This document shows, piece by piece, positions 39,840-48,850 of a stretch of 64,000 bases of DNA. Where the stretch lies: the NCBI GenBank assembly GCA_963772585.1, contig CAVYXV010000007.1:434001-498000 (forward strand), given 5' to 3'. The position numbers and the translations under genes are program-made. The DNA comes from CAVVXN01 sp963772585 (lineage in GTDB: Bacteria > Planctomycetota > PLA2 > JAEUHO01). A model generated the notes under the pieces. The model was not told where the DNA came from, searched no databases, and saw nothing but the letters and a program-made list of their open reading frames with translations. The first letter of the stretch is position 1; every line of letters starts with the position of its first letter.

Positions 39840-41595
39840 CTATCGCCGCGCGTCCCACTCCTCGCGGGAGAGGAGCAGCGGCCGGGCGCCGCTCGACGTC
39901 ATGGTGCCGAGGAGGCCCTCTCGGACCAGGGCGTCCATGAGGCCCCTCGCCCGGGCGTATCCGATGCCGAGCCTGCGGCTCAGGAGCACGGACGAGGCGG
40001 CGCCCCGCTCGAAGGCGACCTCGGCAGCCTGTTCCAGGAGGTCGGCGTCCGTCGCCGGCGCCGCGCCCTTGCGGGCGACGGGCTTCTTCTTCGCCGGGGC
40101 CTTCTTCTTCGCGGCCCTCGGCGTCGTCTTCTTCGGTCGGCTCGGGCTCGGTCTTCCGGGGCTCGGTCTTCCGGGTCGCGGTCTTCTTCCTTGCCGCCGC
40201 CTTCCGGGCCGGAGCCTTCCCGCCCGCGTCCGGCTTCGGCTCGCCGGCCGGCTGACGCGTGACGGCCGTGCCGCGGCCTCCGGCCTCGGCGGCGTTCTCG
40301 ACCCGGTCGATGCCCTCGCTCGCGAACGGCGGGGCCGGCGCGTCGTCGAAGAAGCCGGAGACGTCGAGCTTCGCGCGGTAGCGCGCCCGGGCGGCGTCCT
40401 CCTCGTCGGGGGCCTCGTCCTCGTCCTCGACCTCCTCCTCCTCCTCCTCTTCCTCCCCGGCTTCCTCCTCGAGCAGCGCCGCGTACTCGTCGGCGTCCGC
40501 GGCGACCGCCTGCTCGTCCTCCCATTCCTCGCCCTCGTCGCCCTCCTCCGCGACCTCCTCGTCGACCTCCTCGTCGACCTCGTCGTCGACCTCGTCGTCG
40601 ACCTCCTCGTCGACCTCGTCGGCGTACCGGACCCCCGCCGGGAGGGGCCTGTCGTCCACCTCTTCTTGCTCGTCCTCGGGCTCGGGCTCCGCCTCGTCGG
40701 CGAAGCGCACGCCGGGGGACAGGCGCTCGGCCTCGGGCTCCGCTGGCTCCGCTTCGAGGGCGTCGTCCTCTTCCGCCTCGTCCTCGTCCTCCGCGTCGTC
40801 CTCGGCGTCGCTCCCGCCGTCCACCCAGCGGACGCCGTCGGGCAGCGCCCCCGCGTCGTCGACGTCGAGCTCCTCTTCGTCCTCCTCGACGGCGACGGCC
40901 CCCGGATCGTCCTCCTCCTCGTCCTCGAGGACGGCGGTCGCCGCTTCCTCCGGGAGGTAGCGGATCGGGCCGACGTCCCGGCCGTTGAAGACCATCGGGA
41001 TCTCGTTGCCTTCCTCGTCGTAGCGGCGCTCCGGGTACCCGGCCTCGCCGTGGCGCGAGGCCGAGCCCTCGTAGAGCCCCGGCGGCGGGTCGAGCCCCTC
41101 GAGGCCCGAGGCCGGAGCGCCCGAGGGCGCGGCCGCGGCCTGGAGGATCGGCGTGAAGGCCAGGATGCCCGCCGGTGCCGCCATCAGGACGAGCAGGAAC
41201 AGGCTCCCGACGGTCCCGAGGACGGTCTCCTGCAGGAAGCTGCCGAGCCCCGCTCCCCAGCGCCCCCCCGCGGCTTCGCCGCCGAGCAGTCCGCAGATGC
41301 CCGCCACGGCGAGGCCCAGCGCCAGCGTCCCGAAGAGCGGGATCAAGAGCCCGGCCGGGCCGGGGCGACTCGCGGGATCCCGCCCGGACCAGCCCAACAG
41401 CAGCCAGGCCAGCAGCACGAGGAGCACGAGCACGCCGCCCAGGCCGAGAAGGGTCCCGGGGGCCTCCAGGAAGCCCAGCAGGCCCGGGTGCGGGAGGTGG
41501 AACCCCCGGAACGCCTCGACCAGCTGGACCACCAGCAGGACGAACACGAGGGCGGGGACCCCCAGCGCGCTCGGGCGGTGCGTGGACCCGGTCAT
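39840..41595 (-). CDS. FtsK paralogue without the motor domain (one apparent frameshift)
   Basis: Four membrane helices at the N-terminus (VPALVFVLLVVQLVEAF, LGLGGVLVLLVLLAWLLLG, LIPLFGTLALGLAVAGICG, VGSLFLLVLMAAPAGILAF) resemble the FtsK membrane anchor. Then comes a very acidic linker with VDDEVDEEVDEE repeats, an Ala/Lys/Pro linker, and a C-terminal winged helix DADLLEQAAEVAFERGAASS with LLSRRLGIGYARARGLMDAL, homologous to the FtsK gamma domain. No ATPase is present between them. The wHTH is reached only if one base near 40130 is removed; corrected length is about 584 residues. Without the correction the frame runs into rimO. ATG 41595 is chosen. It lies directly downstream of the complete ftsK. 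Confidence 0.78.
40552..40620. repeat. 12-bp tandem repeat coding the acidic linker
   Basis: The unit GACCTCSTCGTC repeats at 40552, 40564, 40576, 40588, 40600 and 40612 (last partial), encoding alternating Asp/Glu-Val on the minus strand. Confidence 0.8.
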
Positions 41596-41686
41596 CACCG
41601 GGGATCCTAAACCCACCGGCCCCTGCTCGGGCGGCATGGTCGCCGCGGCCGCCGCCGAGCCCGGCCCCTCCGGCCGGCCGCCGTCG

Positions 41687-44011
41687 TCACTCCCAGGATT
41701 CGTCCACGCACCGATCATCGTCGTCGTCCTCGAACGCGGTCGAGGGAGCCGGGGCCTCGCCCCGCTCCTCGGCCCGCATCGCTTCCCATTCTTCGAGCGT
41801 CAGCAGCACCTCGCGGGCCTTGCTGCCCACGTGCGGTCCCACGACGCCCCGGTCGCACATCATGTCGACGAGCCGCGAAGCGCGCGTGTACCCGACGCTC
41901 AGCCGGCGCTGGAGCATGCTGGCGCTCCCGAGCCGCGTCGTCAGGACGGCGCGTACCGCGTCGTCGTAGAGGTCGTCCTCTTCCATCGGATCGCCCAGTC
42001 CCTCCCGCTTGGCCGCGAGGAGGTCCTGGTACGCCGGTTCCGGGCCGTTCGCCTTGAGCCAATCGACGACGGCCCGCACCTCGCCGTCCGTCACGAGGGC
42101 GCCCTGCGCGCGCCTCAGGTGGAGGCTTCGCGGGCTCATGTAGAGCATGTCGCCCATGCCGAGCAGCTTGTCGGCGCCGTTGGCGTCGAGAATCACCCGG
42201 CTGTCGATCTTGCTCGAGACGCAGAAGGCGATGCGCGTCGGCATGTTCGCCTTGATGAGCCCCGTGATGACGTTCGTCGAGGGGCGCTGCGTCGCGAGAA
42301 TGATGTGGATGCCGACCGCGCGGCTCTTCTGGGCGAGGCGGGTGATCGCCAGTTCGACGTCCTTCCCGCTCGTCATCATGAGGTCGGCGAGCTCGTCCAC
42401 GACGATCACGACCTGGGCGAGCCTCTCGGGGGCCTCCTCCTCGCTCAACACGGCTCGTTCCCGCGTCTCGGCGATCTTCTCCTTGGAGAGCGCGTTGTAG
42501 CCGCCGATGTTCCGCACGCCCGCGGCGAGGAGCAGGCTGTAGCGCTCCTCCATCTTGTCCACGGCCCACTCGAGGATCTTCGCCGCGCGCTTCATGTCGG
42601 TCACGACGGGCGTGAGCAGGTGGGGGATGCCTTCGAAGAAGGAGAGCTCGACCTGCTTCGGGTCGATCAGGATGAGGCTCACCTCGTCCGGGGTGCGCGT
42701 GTAGAGGACCGAAAGCAGGATCGAGTTGATGCAGACGCTCTTGCCCGAACCCGTCGCGCCCGCGATCAGGATGTGGGGCATCGTCGCGAGGTCCTCGACG
42801 AGCGGGCGGCCCGCCGTGTCGCGGCCGATGTAGACGGGCAAGGACTTCCGGTCCGCGACCGAGGACGCCTCCTCGGCGACGTCGCGGAAGCACACCGTCT
42901 CACGGGTGAGGTTCGGAACCTCGACCCCGACCGTGCTGCGGCCCGGGATCGGCGCCACGATGCGCACGCTCGGCGCCTTGAGGGCGATCGCCAGGTCGTC
43001 GGCGAGGGCCGTCACGCGGTTCAGCCGGATGCCCGACCCGATCGCGATCTCGAAGAAGGTGATGACCGGCCCGCGCGTGCTGGAGACGACCCGCGCCTCG
43101 ACGCCGAACGAGCGGAGGGCCTCGCCGAGCACCTTGGCGTTCGTCTCGATCTCCCGCCGGAGGGTCTCCGGGTCGTGCACCTCCCCGGCGTCGAGGAGGT
43201 CGGTGGGGGGGAAGACGTACGCGCCGACCTGGCGGCGGACGGGCGGCTTCCTCTTCGCCTTCTTGGGCCGCGGCGCCGCGCGGGGCGCCGGGCGCGGCCG
43301 CGGGGCGGCCGCGTCGGGGGAGCGGGCCGGCGTGGAGCGGCGGGGCGCCGGCGGTTCGGGCGCCGCGTCCGCCGCTTCCTCCTCCTCCTCCCACTCCTCG
43401 TCCTCCTCCAGGGTCGCCGCGTCCGCCGCCTCGCCCCGCGCGATCCGCTCGCCGGCGTAGCGGACGATCGCCAGCGTCACCCGGCGGAAGGAGACGTCGG
43501 TCACGAGGCGGAGCAGGCCCAGGACGCCCCCGAGGACGACGAGGCCGGCGACGCGGCCGAAGGAGCGGTAGAGCCCGGCCGCGAACGCCACGCCGACGTA
43601 GCCGCCGGGGCCGGACCGTTCGAGGCCGGGGATCGCGGTCTCCCGGAGCAGGAGCGCACCGAAGGCGCCGAGGAGGGCGGCGAGCGGCAGGAGGAGAAGC
43701 GCCCGAACCCACCAGCGCCGCGGACTGCGACCGCGGACGCACGCGAGGCCCCAGACGATCCCCGCGGCGGGGAAGACCCACACGCCGACGCCCACCGCGC
43801 GCGTCATCGCCCCGGCGAGCCCCCTGCCGACCCCGCCGGCGACGTTCCTCAGCCCCGGTCCCGGCGGGCCGTAGCTCGCGAGCGCGGCCGCCAGCACGAC
43901 GCCGCCCAGGCAGAGCGCGACGCCCAGGAGTTCCAGGCCCACGGGCTCCTCGGCCCGCGGTTCTTCCGCGCGGGCAGGAGCCAAGCGGGAGGCGGCGGGG
44001 GAGCGTGCCAT
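41687..44011 (-). CDS. ftsK: DNA translocase FtsK/SpoIIIE
   Basis: The 774-residue protein has four N-terminal membrane helices (residues 25-190), an acidic/Pro-rich linker (200-265), the alpha/beta RecA-like motor and a C-terminal gamma winged helix. Walker A is ILIAGATGSGKSVCINS (about residue 415) and Walker B is VVIVVDELADLMM. ILATQRPSTNVITGLIKANM is the family signature. The gamma domain reads ASMLQRRLSVGYTRASRLVD. It anchors at the septum and pumps DNA during chromosome segregation. ATG 44011 is chosen. It stands 78 bases downstream of coaC on the same strand. Confidence 0.96.
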   Translation of the reverse strand: MARSPAASRLAPARAEEPRAEEPVGLELLGVALCLGGVVLAAALASYGPPGPGLRNVAGGVGRGLAGAMTRAVGVGVWVFPAAGIVWGLACVRGRSPRRWWVRALLLLPLAALLGAFGALLLRETAIPGLERSGPGGYVGVAFAAGLYRSFGRVAGLVVLGGVLGLLRLVTDVSFRRVTLAIVRYAGERIARGEAADAATLEEDEEWEEEEEAADAAPEPPAPRRSTPARSPDAAAPRPRPAPRAAPRPKKAKRKPPVRRQVGAYVFPPTDLLDAGEVHDPETLRREIETNAKVLGEALRSFGVEARVVSSTRGPVITFFEIAIGSGIRLNRVTALADDLAIALKAPSVRIVAPIPGRSTVGVEVPNLTRETVCFRDVAEEASSVADRKSLPVYIGRDTAGRPLVEDLATMPHILIAGATGSGKSVCINSILLSVLYTRTPDEVSLILIDPKQVELSFFEGIPHLLTPVVTDMKRAAKILEWAVDKMEERYSLLLAAGVRNIGGYNALSKEKIAETRERAVLSEEEAPERLAQVVIVVDELADLMMTSGKDVELAITRLAQKSRAVGIHIILATQRPSTNVITGLIKANMPTRIAFCVSSKIDSRVILDANGADKLLGMGDMLYMSPRSLHLRRAQGALVTDGEVRAVVDWLKANGPEPAYQDLLAAKREGLGDPMEEDDLYDDAVRAVLTTRLGSASMLQRRLSVGYTRASRLVDMMCDRGVVGPHVGSKAREVLLTLEEWEAMRAEERGEAPAPSTAFEDDDDDRCVDESWE

Positions 44012-44089
44012 GCCGTCCCCTTGGATCGGAGGCGAGGAAGGAGTTCGATAGGCGAACTGCCCACGAACGGGCCGAAAGCGGTTGGCGCG

Positions 44090-44620
44090 CTACATCCAGC
44101 GCGCCGCGGCTTCGAGGATGGCCTCCGGTTCGGCCATGCGTCCCGGGCCCATCTCCCCTTCGCTGAGGAATCCCGTCCCCGGCCCGACGATCTGCACACC
44201 GTCGTCGTCGAGGGTCCCCAGGTTCTCGCGCGTGCGCGCGTGCTCCCACATCCGCGTGTTCATGGCCGGCGCGACGAGCACGGGGCACGCCGCGGCCAGG
44301 TACGTGGAGGAGAGGATCTCGTCGGCGATGCCGTGTGCGAACTTCGCCATCTGGTTCGCGGTGAGCGGCGCGACGAGCAACAAAGCCGCCTCCTGCGTGG
44401 CCCGTAGGTGGTCGTGGGGGTCGGGGCCCTCGCCCCAGCCTTCGTCCAGGAACACGCGGCGGTGCGTGAGGGCCGAGAACGAGAGCGGGCCCACGAAGCG
44501 GCGCGCGGCCCGTGTCATCACGACGTCGACCCGGTGCCCCTGCTGCACGAGTTTGGAGGCCACGTCGCACGCCTTCCAGGCGGCGATGCTGCCGCTGACG
44601 CCGAGGACGACATTTGCCAC
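44090..44620 (-). CDS. coaC: Phosphopantothenoylcysteine decarboxylase (CoaC half only)
   Basis: The 176-residue flavoprotein has VVLGVSGSIAAWKACDVASK, the active-site His in PDPHDHLRATQ, VAPLTANQMAKFAHGIADEI, VLVAPAMNTRMWEHART and a C-terminal GPGTGFLSEGEMGPGRM. It decarboxylates phosphopantothenoylcysteine in CoA synthesis. In most bacteria it is fused to CoaB; here the CoaB synthetase half is absent and must be elsewhere. GTG 44620 lies 15 bases after rpoZ. Confidence 0.9.
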   Translation of the reverse strand: MANVVLGVSGSIAAWKACDVASKLVQQGHRVDVVMTRAARRFVGPLSFSALTHRRVFLDEGWGEGPDPHDHLRATQEAALLLVAPLTANQMAKFAHGIADEILSSTYLAAACPVLVAPAMNTRMWEHARTRENLGTLDDDGVQIVGPGTGFLSEGEMGPGRMAEPEAILEAAARWM

Positions 44621-44635
44621 GGAACCGGCTCCCGG

Positions 44636-44842
44636 CTACTCGGCGTCCTCGGCGACGAGCTCGATCTTCCCGGCGCGAACCTCCTCGATCGCGATGTCGA
44701 TGGGGTTGTCCGACCGGATGTCCACGAGGCGCGGGGCGCCGGCGACCAGCTCGCGGATGCGCTTCTGCAGCAGCGCCGTCAGCTGGAACCGCCCGCCGAC
44801 CTTCGCCTCGAGCTCGTCGATGATGCGGATCTTCTCCTCCAT
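44636..44842 (-). CDS. rpoZ: RNA polymerase omega subunit
   Basis: The 68-residue product starts MEEKIRIIDELEAKVGGRFQ, followed by LTALLQKRIRELVAGAPRLV and PIDIAIEEVRAGKIELVAED, the omega fold that stabilises RNA polymerase assembly. The usual gmk-rpoZ gene order supports it. ATG 44842 follows the gmk stop by 10 bases. Confidence 0.9.
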   Translation of the reverse strand: MEEKIRIIDELEAKVGGRFQLTALLQKRIRELVAGAPRLVDIRSDNPIDIAIEEVRAGKIELVAEDAE

Positions 44843-44852
44843 GGGTCTCCTC

Positions 44853-45425
44853 TCATTGGCGGGCGGGCGTCCAGTCGAGACCCGCCTCGCGGGCAAGCCG
44901 CCGGGTGGCGGCGTCCACGTCGTCGTTCACGATGACCAGATCGAAGTGCCGGGCCTCCTCGGCCTCCCGCGCGGCGGCTTCGAGCCGCCGCCGGATGGTT
45001 GCCTCGTCGTCCTCGCCCCGGGCCTCGAGCCGGGCGCGGAGCGCCGCCTCGCTGGGCGCCGCCACGAAGACGAAGGTGCCCTCCACGGCCATCTCGCGCA
45101 AGGTCCGGGCTCCCTGCACGTCGAGAACCAGCAGGGCCGTCCGGCCGCTCTGCTGCACGGCCTCCAGGTTCGCCCGGGGCGTGCCGTAGCGGTGCCCGTA
45201 CACCTCGGCCGTCTCCAGGAAGTCGCCCCGGGCCACGCCGGCGGCGAAGGCGTCCTGGCTCAGGAAGTCGTAGGCGACGCCGGGTCGTTCCTCCCCGCGC
45301 GGCGAGCGCGTCGTGGCGGTGCGCGCCCGGCGGAACGCCGGGTCCCGGAGGAGGTTCCGGGCGATGGTCGTCTTGCCCGCGCCGCTGGGCCCGGAGAGGA
45401 CGAGGAGGCGGCCCCGAGCGGTCAT
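44853..45425 (-). CDS. gmk: Guanylate kinase
   Basis: The 190-residue kinase has Walker A LVLSGPSGAGKTTIARNLL, the GMP-binding ARTATTRSPRGEERPGVAYD and EVYGHRYGTPRANLEAV, and VLDVQGARTLRE. It phosphorylates GMP to GDP. ATG 45425 overlaps the yicC stop (ATGA), and rpoZ follows at 10 bases, so all belong to one leftward operon. Confidence 0.95.
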   Translation of the reverse strand: MTARGRLLVLSGPSGAGKTTIARNLLRDPAFRRARTATTRSPRGEERPGVAYDFLSQDAFAAGVARGDFLETAEVYGHRYGTPRANLEAVQQSGRTALLVLDVQGARTLREMAVEGTFVFVAAPSEAALRARLEARGEDDEATIRRRLEAAAREAEEARHFDLVIVNDDVDAATRRLAREAGLDWTPARQ

Positions 45426-46315
45426 TCGATGTTCTGGACCTGCTCACGCAGGCGCTCCACGTCGGCCTTGAGGGCGACGACGGTTCGCGAGATCTCGAGG
45501 TCCGCGCACTTGCTCCCGATGGTGTTCGCCTCCCGGTGCATCTCCTGGACGAGGAAGTCGAGCGTACGCCCGACGGCCCCGCCCTCGGCCAGCACCTCCT
45601 CCGCGTGGACGAGGTGGGCGGCGAGCCGGGCCGTCTCCTCCCTCACGTCGGCCCGGTCGGCGAGGACGGCGGCCTCCCGGGCCACCTGCGCCTCGTCCAC
45701 GGAGGCCGGGCTGTCCCGGAGCAGGTCCGTGATGCGGGCCTGGAGCCGCGCCTGGATCGCCCGGGGGACGTCATCGGCACGCTTCTCGACGACGCGGAGG
45801 CTGTCCCGGATCGCCGCCAACAGGCGGCCGATCTCCTCGGCGAGCAGCGCGCCCTCGCGGCGGCGGGTGGCGACCATGGCCTCGACGGCCTGCGTCAGGG
45901 CTTCGCTCGCCGGTGCCAGGATGCGCTTGGCGTCCGCCCGCACGGCGGCGCTGTCGCCGAGCACGCCGGGCAGTTGCAGGACGTCGCCGACGGCGGGGGA
46001 CCCGAGATCGTGGCGGTCCGCCAGATCGCGGAGACGCTCGGCGCCGGCGGCGAACGCCCCTTCGTTCACCCGCACAGCGTCCGAGGAGGCGGCGGGCACG
46101 TAGCGCACGAAGACCGTGACGTGGCCGCGCGCCACCTGCTCCTTCACCGCGCGCTCGGCGACGGCGTCGATGGGCGGCAGCGGCCCCTGGCTTCGGACGG
46201 ACGTCTTGAGGAAGCGGTGGTTGACCGATCGCGCCTCGGCCTCGAAGCGGCCGAGGTCGTGCTCGAGCGCCGCCGCGCCCGTACCGGTCATGGAGGCCAG
46301 CGGCGTCGGGCTCAC
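45422..46315 (-). CDS. yicC: YicC family protein
   Basis: The 297-residue product starts SMTGTGAAALEHDLGRFEAE and SVNHRFLKTSVR, typical of YicC, and ends with FLVQEMHREANTIGSKCADL, which carries the conserved acidic and His residues. E. coli YicC is reported to be an endoribonuclease. GTG 46315 is used. The gene overlaps gmk by four bases, the common arrangement. Confidence 0.92.
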   Translation of the reverse strand: MSPTPLASMTGTGAAALEHDLGRFEAEARSVNHRFLKTSVRSQGPLPPIDAVAERAVKEQVARGHVTVFVRYVPAASSDAVRVNEGAFAAGAERLRDLADRHDLGSPAVGDVLQLPGVLGDSAAVRADAKRILAPASEALTQAVEAMVATRRREGALLAEEIGRLLAAIRDSLRVVEKRADDVPRAIQARLQARITDLLRDSPASVDEAQVAREAAVLADRADVREETARLAAHLVHAEEVLAEGGAVGRTLDFLVQEMHREANTIGSKCADLEISRTVVALKADVERLREQVQNIE

Positions 46316-46321
46316 GCGGGT

Positions 46322-46831
46322 CTACCCGTCGCCGTTGCCGCCGCTTCCCCCGTCGGGCGGCGTGCCGCCCCCGGGGGGCGGCGCCGGGGGCGTCTCGCCG
46401 CTGCCCTCGGCGGGCTGGCCCTTGGTCGGCTGCCCCTCCGCCGGTTGCCCCTCGGCCGGCTGGTCCGTGTCGTGCACCGCCTCTCCAGGGCCGCCCTCGA
46501 GCGCCCCGCCGGCGGGGACGGAGGGCGGCGCCAACTCGATCGAGGCGGGCGCGCCGCTTCGCGCGGTGAGCCCGGCGTAGAGGAGCGCGAGCCCGAGGAA
46601 GCCGGTCGCGAGGTAGGACGTGAACTTGTTCACGGTGCCCGCCTTCACGCCGAACGTGTCGGCCGCCGCGCCGCCGAAGGCCCCGCCGAGGCCCCCGCCT
46701 TGCCCCTCCTGGAGGAGGATCACGACCGTCATGATGAGCGCGATGAGGACGAAGACGACGTAGATCGCCCCCTTGAAGACGTCGACGACGGCGCCGAGAG
46801 TCGGGATGCTGAGGAGGAGGGTCGGTTCCAC
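46322..46831 (-). CDS. secG: Protein translocase subunit SecG with extended tail
   Basis: The 169-residue product starts with the SecG core: two membrane helices (GAIYVVFVLIALIMTVVILL and LATGFLGLALLYAG) linked by QEGQGGGLGGAFGGAAADTF, the conserved Gly-rich loop. It helps SecYE export proteins. The C-terminus is extended by about 80 residues rich in Pro/Gly, including repeats of GQPAEGQPTKGQPAEG. GTG 46831 is the start. It lies between tpiA and yicC. Confidence 0.92.
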   Translation of the reverse strand: MEPTLLLSIPTLGAVVDVFKGAIYVVFVLIALIMTVVILLQEGQGGGLGGAFGGAAADTFGVKAGTVNKFTSYLATGFLGLALLYAGLTARSGAPASIELAPPSVPAGGALEGGPGEAVHDTDQPAEGQPAEGQPTKGQPAEGSGETPPAPPPGGGTPPDGGSGGNGDG

Positions 46832-46859
46832 GGGTGGATGCCTCGGTCGGGGTCGGGGG

Positions 46860-47627
46860 CTACGGGCTCTCGGACTCGGGCGTGGCCGCGATCAACGTGG
46901 CGAAGGCGTCCGGGTCGAGCGACGCCCCCCCGATCAGGCCGCCGTCCACGTCCGGGGCCGCGAGCAAGCGACCTATGTTGCCCGGCTTCACGCTGCCGCC
47001 GTAGAGGATTCTCAGGCCTTCGGCCCGGCTCCGGGCCTTCTCCCGGACCCGCGCGCGGATCCAGCCGTGGGCCTCCTGGGCCTCCTCGGGGGCCGCGGTG
47101 ACGCCCGTCCCGATGGCCCAGACCGGCTCGTAGGCGACCACGAGGGGGGCGTCGGGGCCGGGGAGGGCGTCGAGGGTGGCATCGACCTGGCGGAGGACCA
47201 CCGCGTGGGCCTGCATCGCCCGCCGCTCCTCGAGGGTCTCGCCCACGCACACCACCGGCACGAGGCCTTCCTCCAGCGCCCGGACCATCTGGGCGGCCAC
47301 GACGTCGTCCGTCTCCCCCCGGCCGTGGCGCCGCTCGCTGTGGCCGCAGAGCACGTAGCGGCAGCCGACGTCGGCGAGCATCGCCGCGGACACCTGGCCG
47401 GTGAAGGCGCCGTACGGTTCGGTGGCGCACGTCTGCGCGCCGAGCTGCACGGCGCCGTCGGGCGCGCCGACGACCTCTGCCACCAGGGAGAGCCAGGGGA
47501 AGGGGGGGAACAGCGCCACCTCGTTGGGCGCGCCCTCCGCCGCCTTCGCGGCCGCCTCGGCCCACCGCCGTGCGTCGGTCGCGAGGCCGTTCATCTTCCA
47601 GTTTCCGGCGATCAGGGGTGTTCGCAT
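46860..47627 (-). CDS. tpiA: Triosephosphate isomerase
   Basis: The 255-residue glycolytic enzyme has the N-terminal IAGNWKMNG (active-site Lys), YVLCGHSERRHGRGETDD (catalytic His), VVAYEPVWAIGTGVTA (catalytic Glu and loop 6) and RILYGGSVKPGN with GLIGGASLD. It heads the leftward tpiA-secG-yicC-gmk-rpoZ-coaC run. ATG 47627 is clear. The 185-base divergent gap to aroF holds TAGGAT at 47798 upstream of that gene but no clear promoter for tpiA. Confidence 0.96.
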   Translation of the reverse strand: MRTPLIAGNWKMNGLATDARRWAEAAAKAAEGAPNEVALFPPFPWLSLVAEVVGAPDGAVQLGAQTCATEPYGAFTGQVSAAMLADVGCRYVLCGHSERRHGRGETDDVVAAQMVRALEEGLVPVVCVGETLEERRAMQAHAVVLRQVDATLDALPGPDAPLVVAYEPVWAIGTGVTAAPEEAQEAHGWIRARVREKARSRAEGLRILYGGSVKPGNIGRLLAAPDVDGGLIGGASLDPDAFATLIAATPESESP

Positions 47628-47812
47628 GCCGGTACGGTACCCAACCGGGGCGGCCGAGGGGCGCGGCGCGTCGTAAAGAGGAAGGAAGGCAGGGCCCCGG
47701 GGCGGGAGCGCGACCCCGGCGTCCGGCGCGGGTTGGAGCCGGTGGCGGCACGGCCTTCGCGGGCCGACCCCCAGAGGGCGCGACGGGGTGGGCGGGATAG
47801 GATCCGGATCCC

Positions 47813-48850
47813 ATGCTGATCATCTTCACCCACCAGGCCACCGAGGCGGACCGCCAGCGCGTCATCGAGATGGTCGAGACGGCGGGCTGTCGGGCCGAGA
47901 TGACGGTGGAAGCGGGCCGCGCGATCCTCACCGTGTTGGGCGAACTCGACCGCATCCGCGAGGTGCCCGTGCACATCTTCCGGGGCGTCCACAAGATCGT
48001 GCCCATCACGCCGCCCTACTCGCTGGCGGGTCTGGAGCACCAGAAGGAGCCGACCGTCGTGAGCGTCGGCGGCGTGAAGATCGGCGGGGGCGATTTCGCG
48101 GTGATCGCCGGGCCCTGCGCCATCGAGGACTACACGACGCTCCGCGACACGGCCCGCGCCGTGAAGGACGCCGGCGGCCACATCCTCCGGGGCGGGGCGT
48201 GGAAGCCCCGCACGAGCCCGTACTCCTTCCGGGGACTCGGCGTCGAGGGGCTCAAGATGCTCCGGCAGGTGTCGCTGGAGGTCGGGATCCCGACCGTGAC
48301 GGAGGTGCTCGACCCCCGCCACATCGAGGCCGTGGTCTCGAACGCCGACATGATCCAGATCGGCACCCGGAACATGAGCAACTTCGACCTCCTCGTCGAG
48401 GTGGGCCGGTCCGGGCATCCCGTGCTGCTCAAGCGCGGGCGGTCCGCCACGGTCAGCGACTGGCTCCTCGCCGCGGAGTACATCCTGGCCCAGGGCAACC
48501 CCCACGTGGTGCTCTGCGAGCGGGGGATCCGCGGATTCGACTCCGCGACGCGGAACGTGCTCGACCTCTCCTCGGTGCCGGTCGTCCGCAGTCGCTCGCA
48601 CCTCCCGGTCATCGCGGATCCGAGCCACGCCACGGGGCACGCGCGCTACGTCCCGGCGATGGCCCGCGCGGCCTGCGCGGCGGGCGCCGACGGCGTGATG
48701 GTGGAGGTGCACGTCCATCCCGAGACGGCGAAGTCCGACGCCGAGCAGGCGCTGAGGCCCGAGGGCATCCGGGAGCTCTGCGAAGACCTCCGCCTGCTCT
48801 CCCAGGTGGTGCACCGGCCGTCGTTTCGGGGAGACAGGGACGAGGCGTGA
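47813..48850 (+). CDS. aroF: 3-deoxy-7-phosphoheptulonate synthase (DAHP synthase, AroF/AroA type)
   Basis: The 345-residue enzyme has an N-terminal ferredoxin-like regulatory domain (LIIFTHQATEADRQRVIEMV), then the barrel: FAVIAGPCAIEDYTTLRDTA, LRGGAWKPRTSPYSFRGLG, MIQIGTRNMSNFDLLVEVG, PVLLKRGRSATVSDWLLAAE and PVIADPSHATGHARYVP. It condenses PEP and erythrose 4-phosphate at the start of the shikimate pathway. The 5' end has TAGGAT at 47798. The stop overlaps the GTG of an SGNH gene, an unusual downstream partner for this enzyme. Confidence 0.95.
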   Translation: MLIIFTHQATEADRQRVIEMVETAGCRAEMTVEAGRAILTVLGELDRIREVPVHIFRGVHKIVPITPPYSLAGLEHQKEPTVVSVGGVKIGGGDFAVIAGPCAIEDYTTLRDTARAVKDAGGHILRGGAWKPRTSPYSFRGLGVEGLKMLRQVSLEVGIPTVTEVLDPRHIEAVVSNADMIQIGTRNMSNFDLLVEVGRSGHPVLLKRGRSATVSDWLLAAEYILAQGNPHVVLCERGIRGFDSATRNVLDLSSVPVVRSRSHLPVIADPSHATGHARYVPAMARAACAAGADGVMVEVHVHPETAKSDAEQALRPEGIRELCEDLRLLSQVVHRPSFRGDRDEA

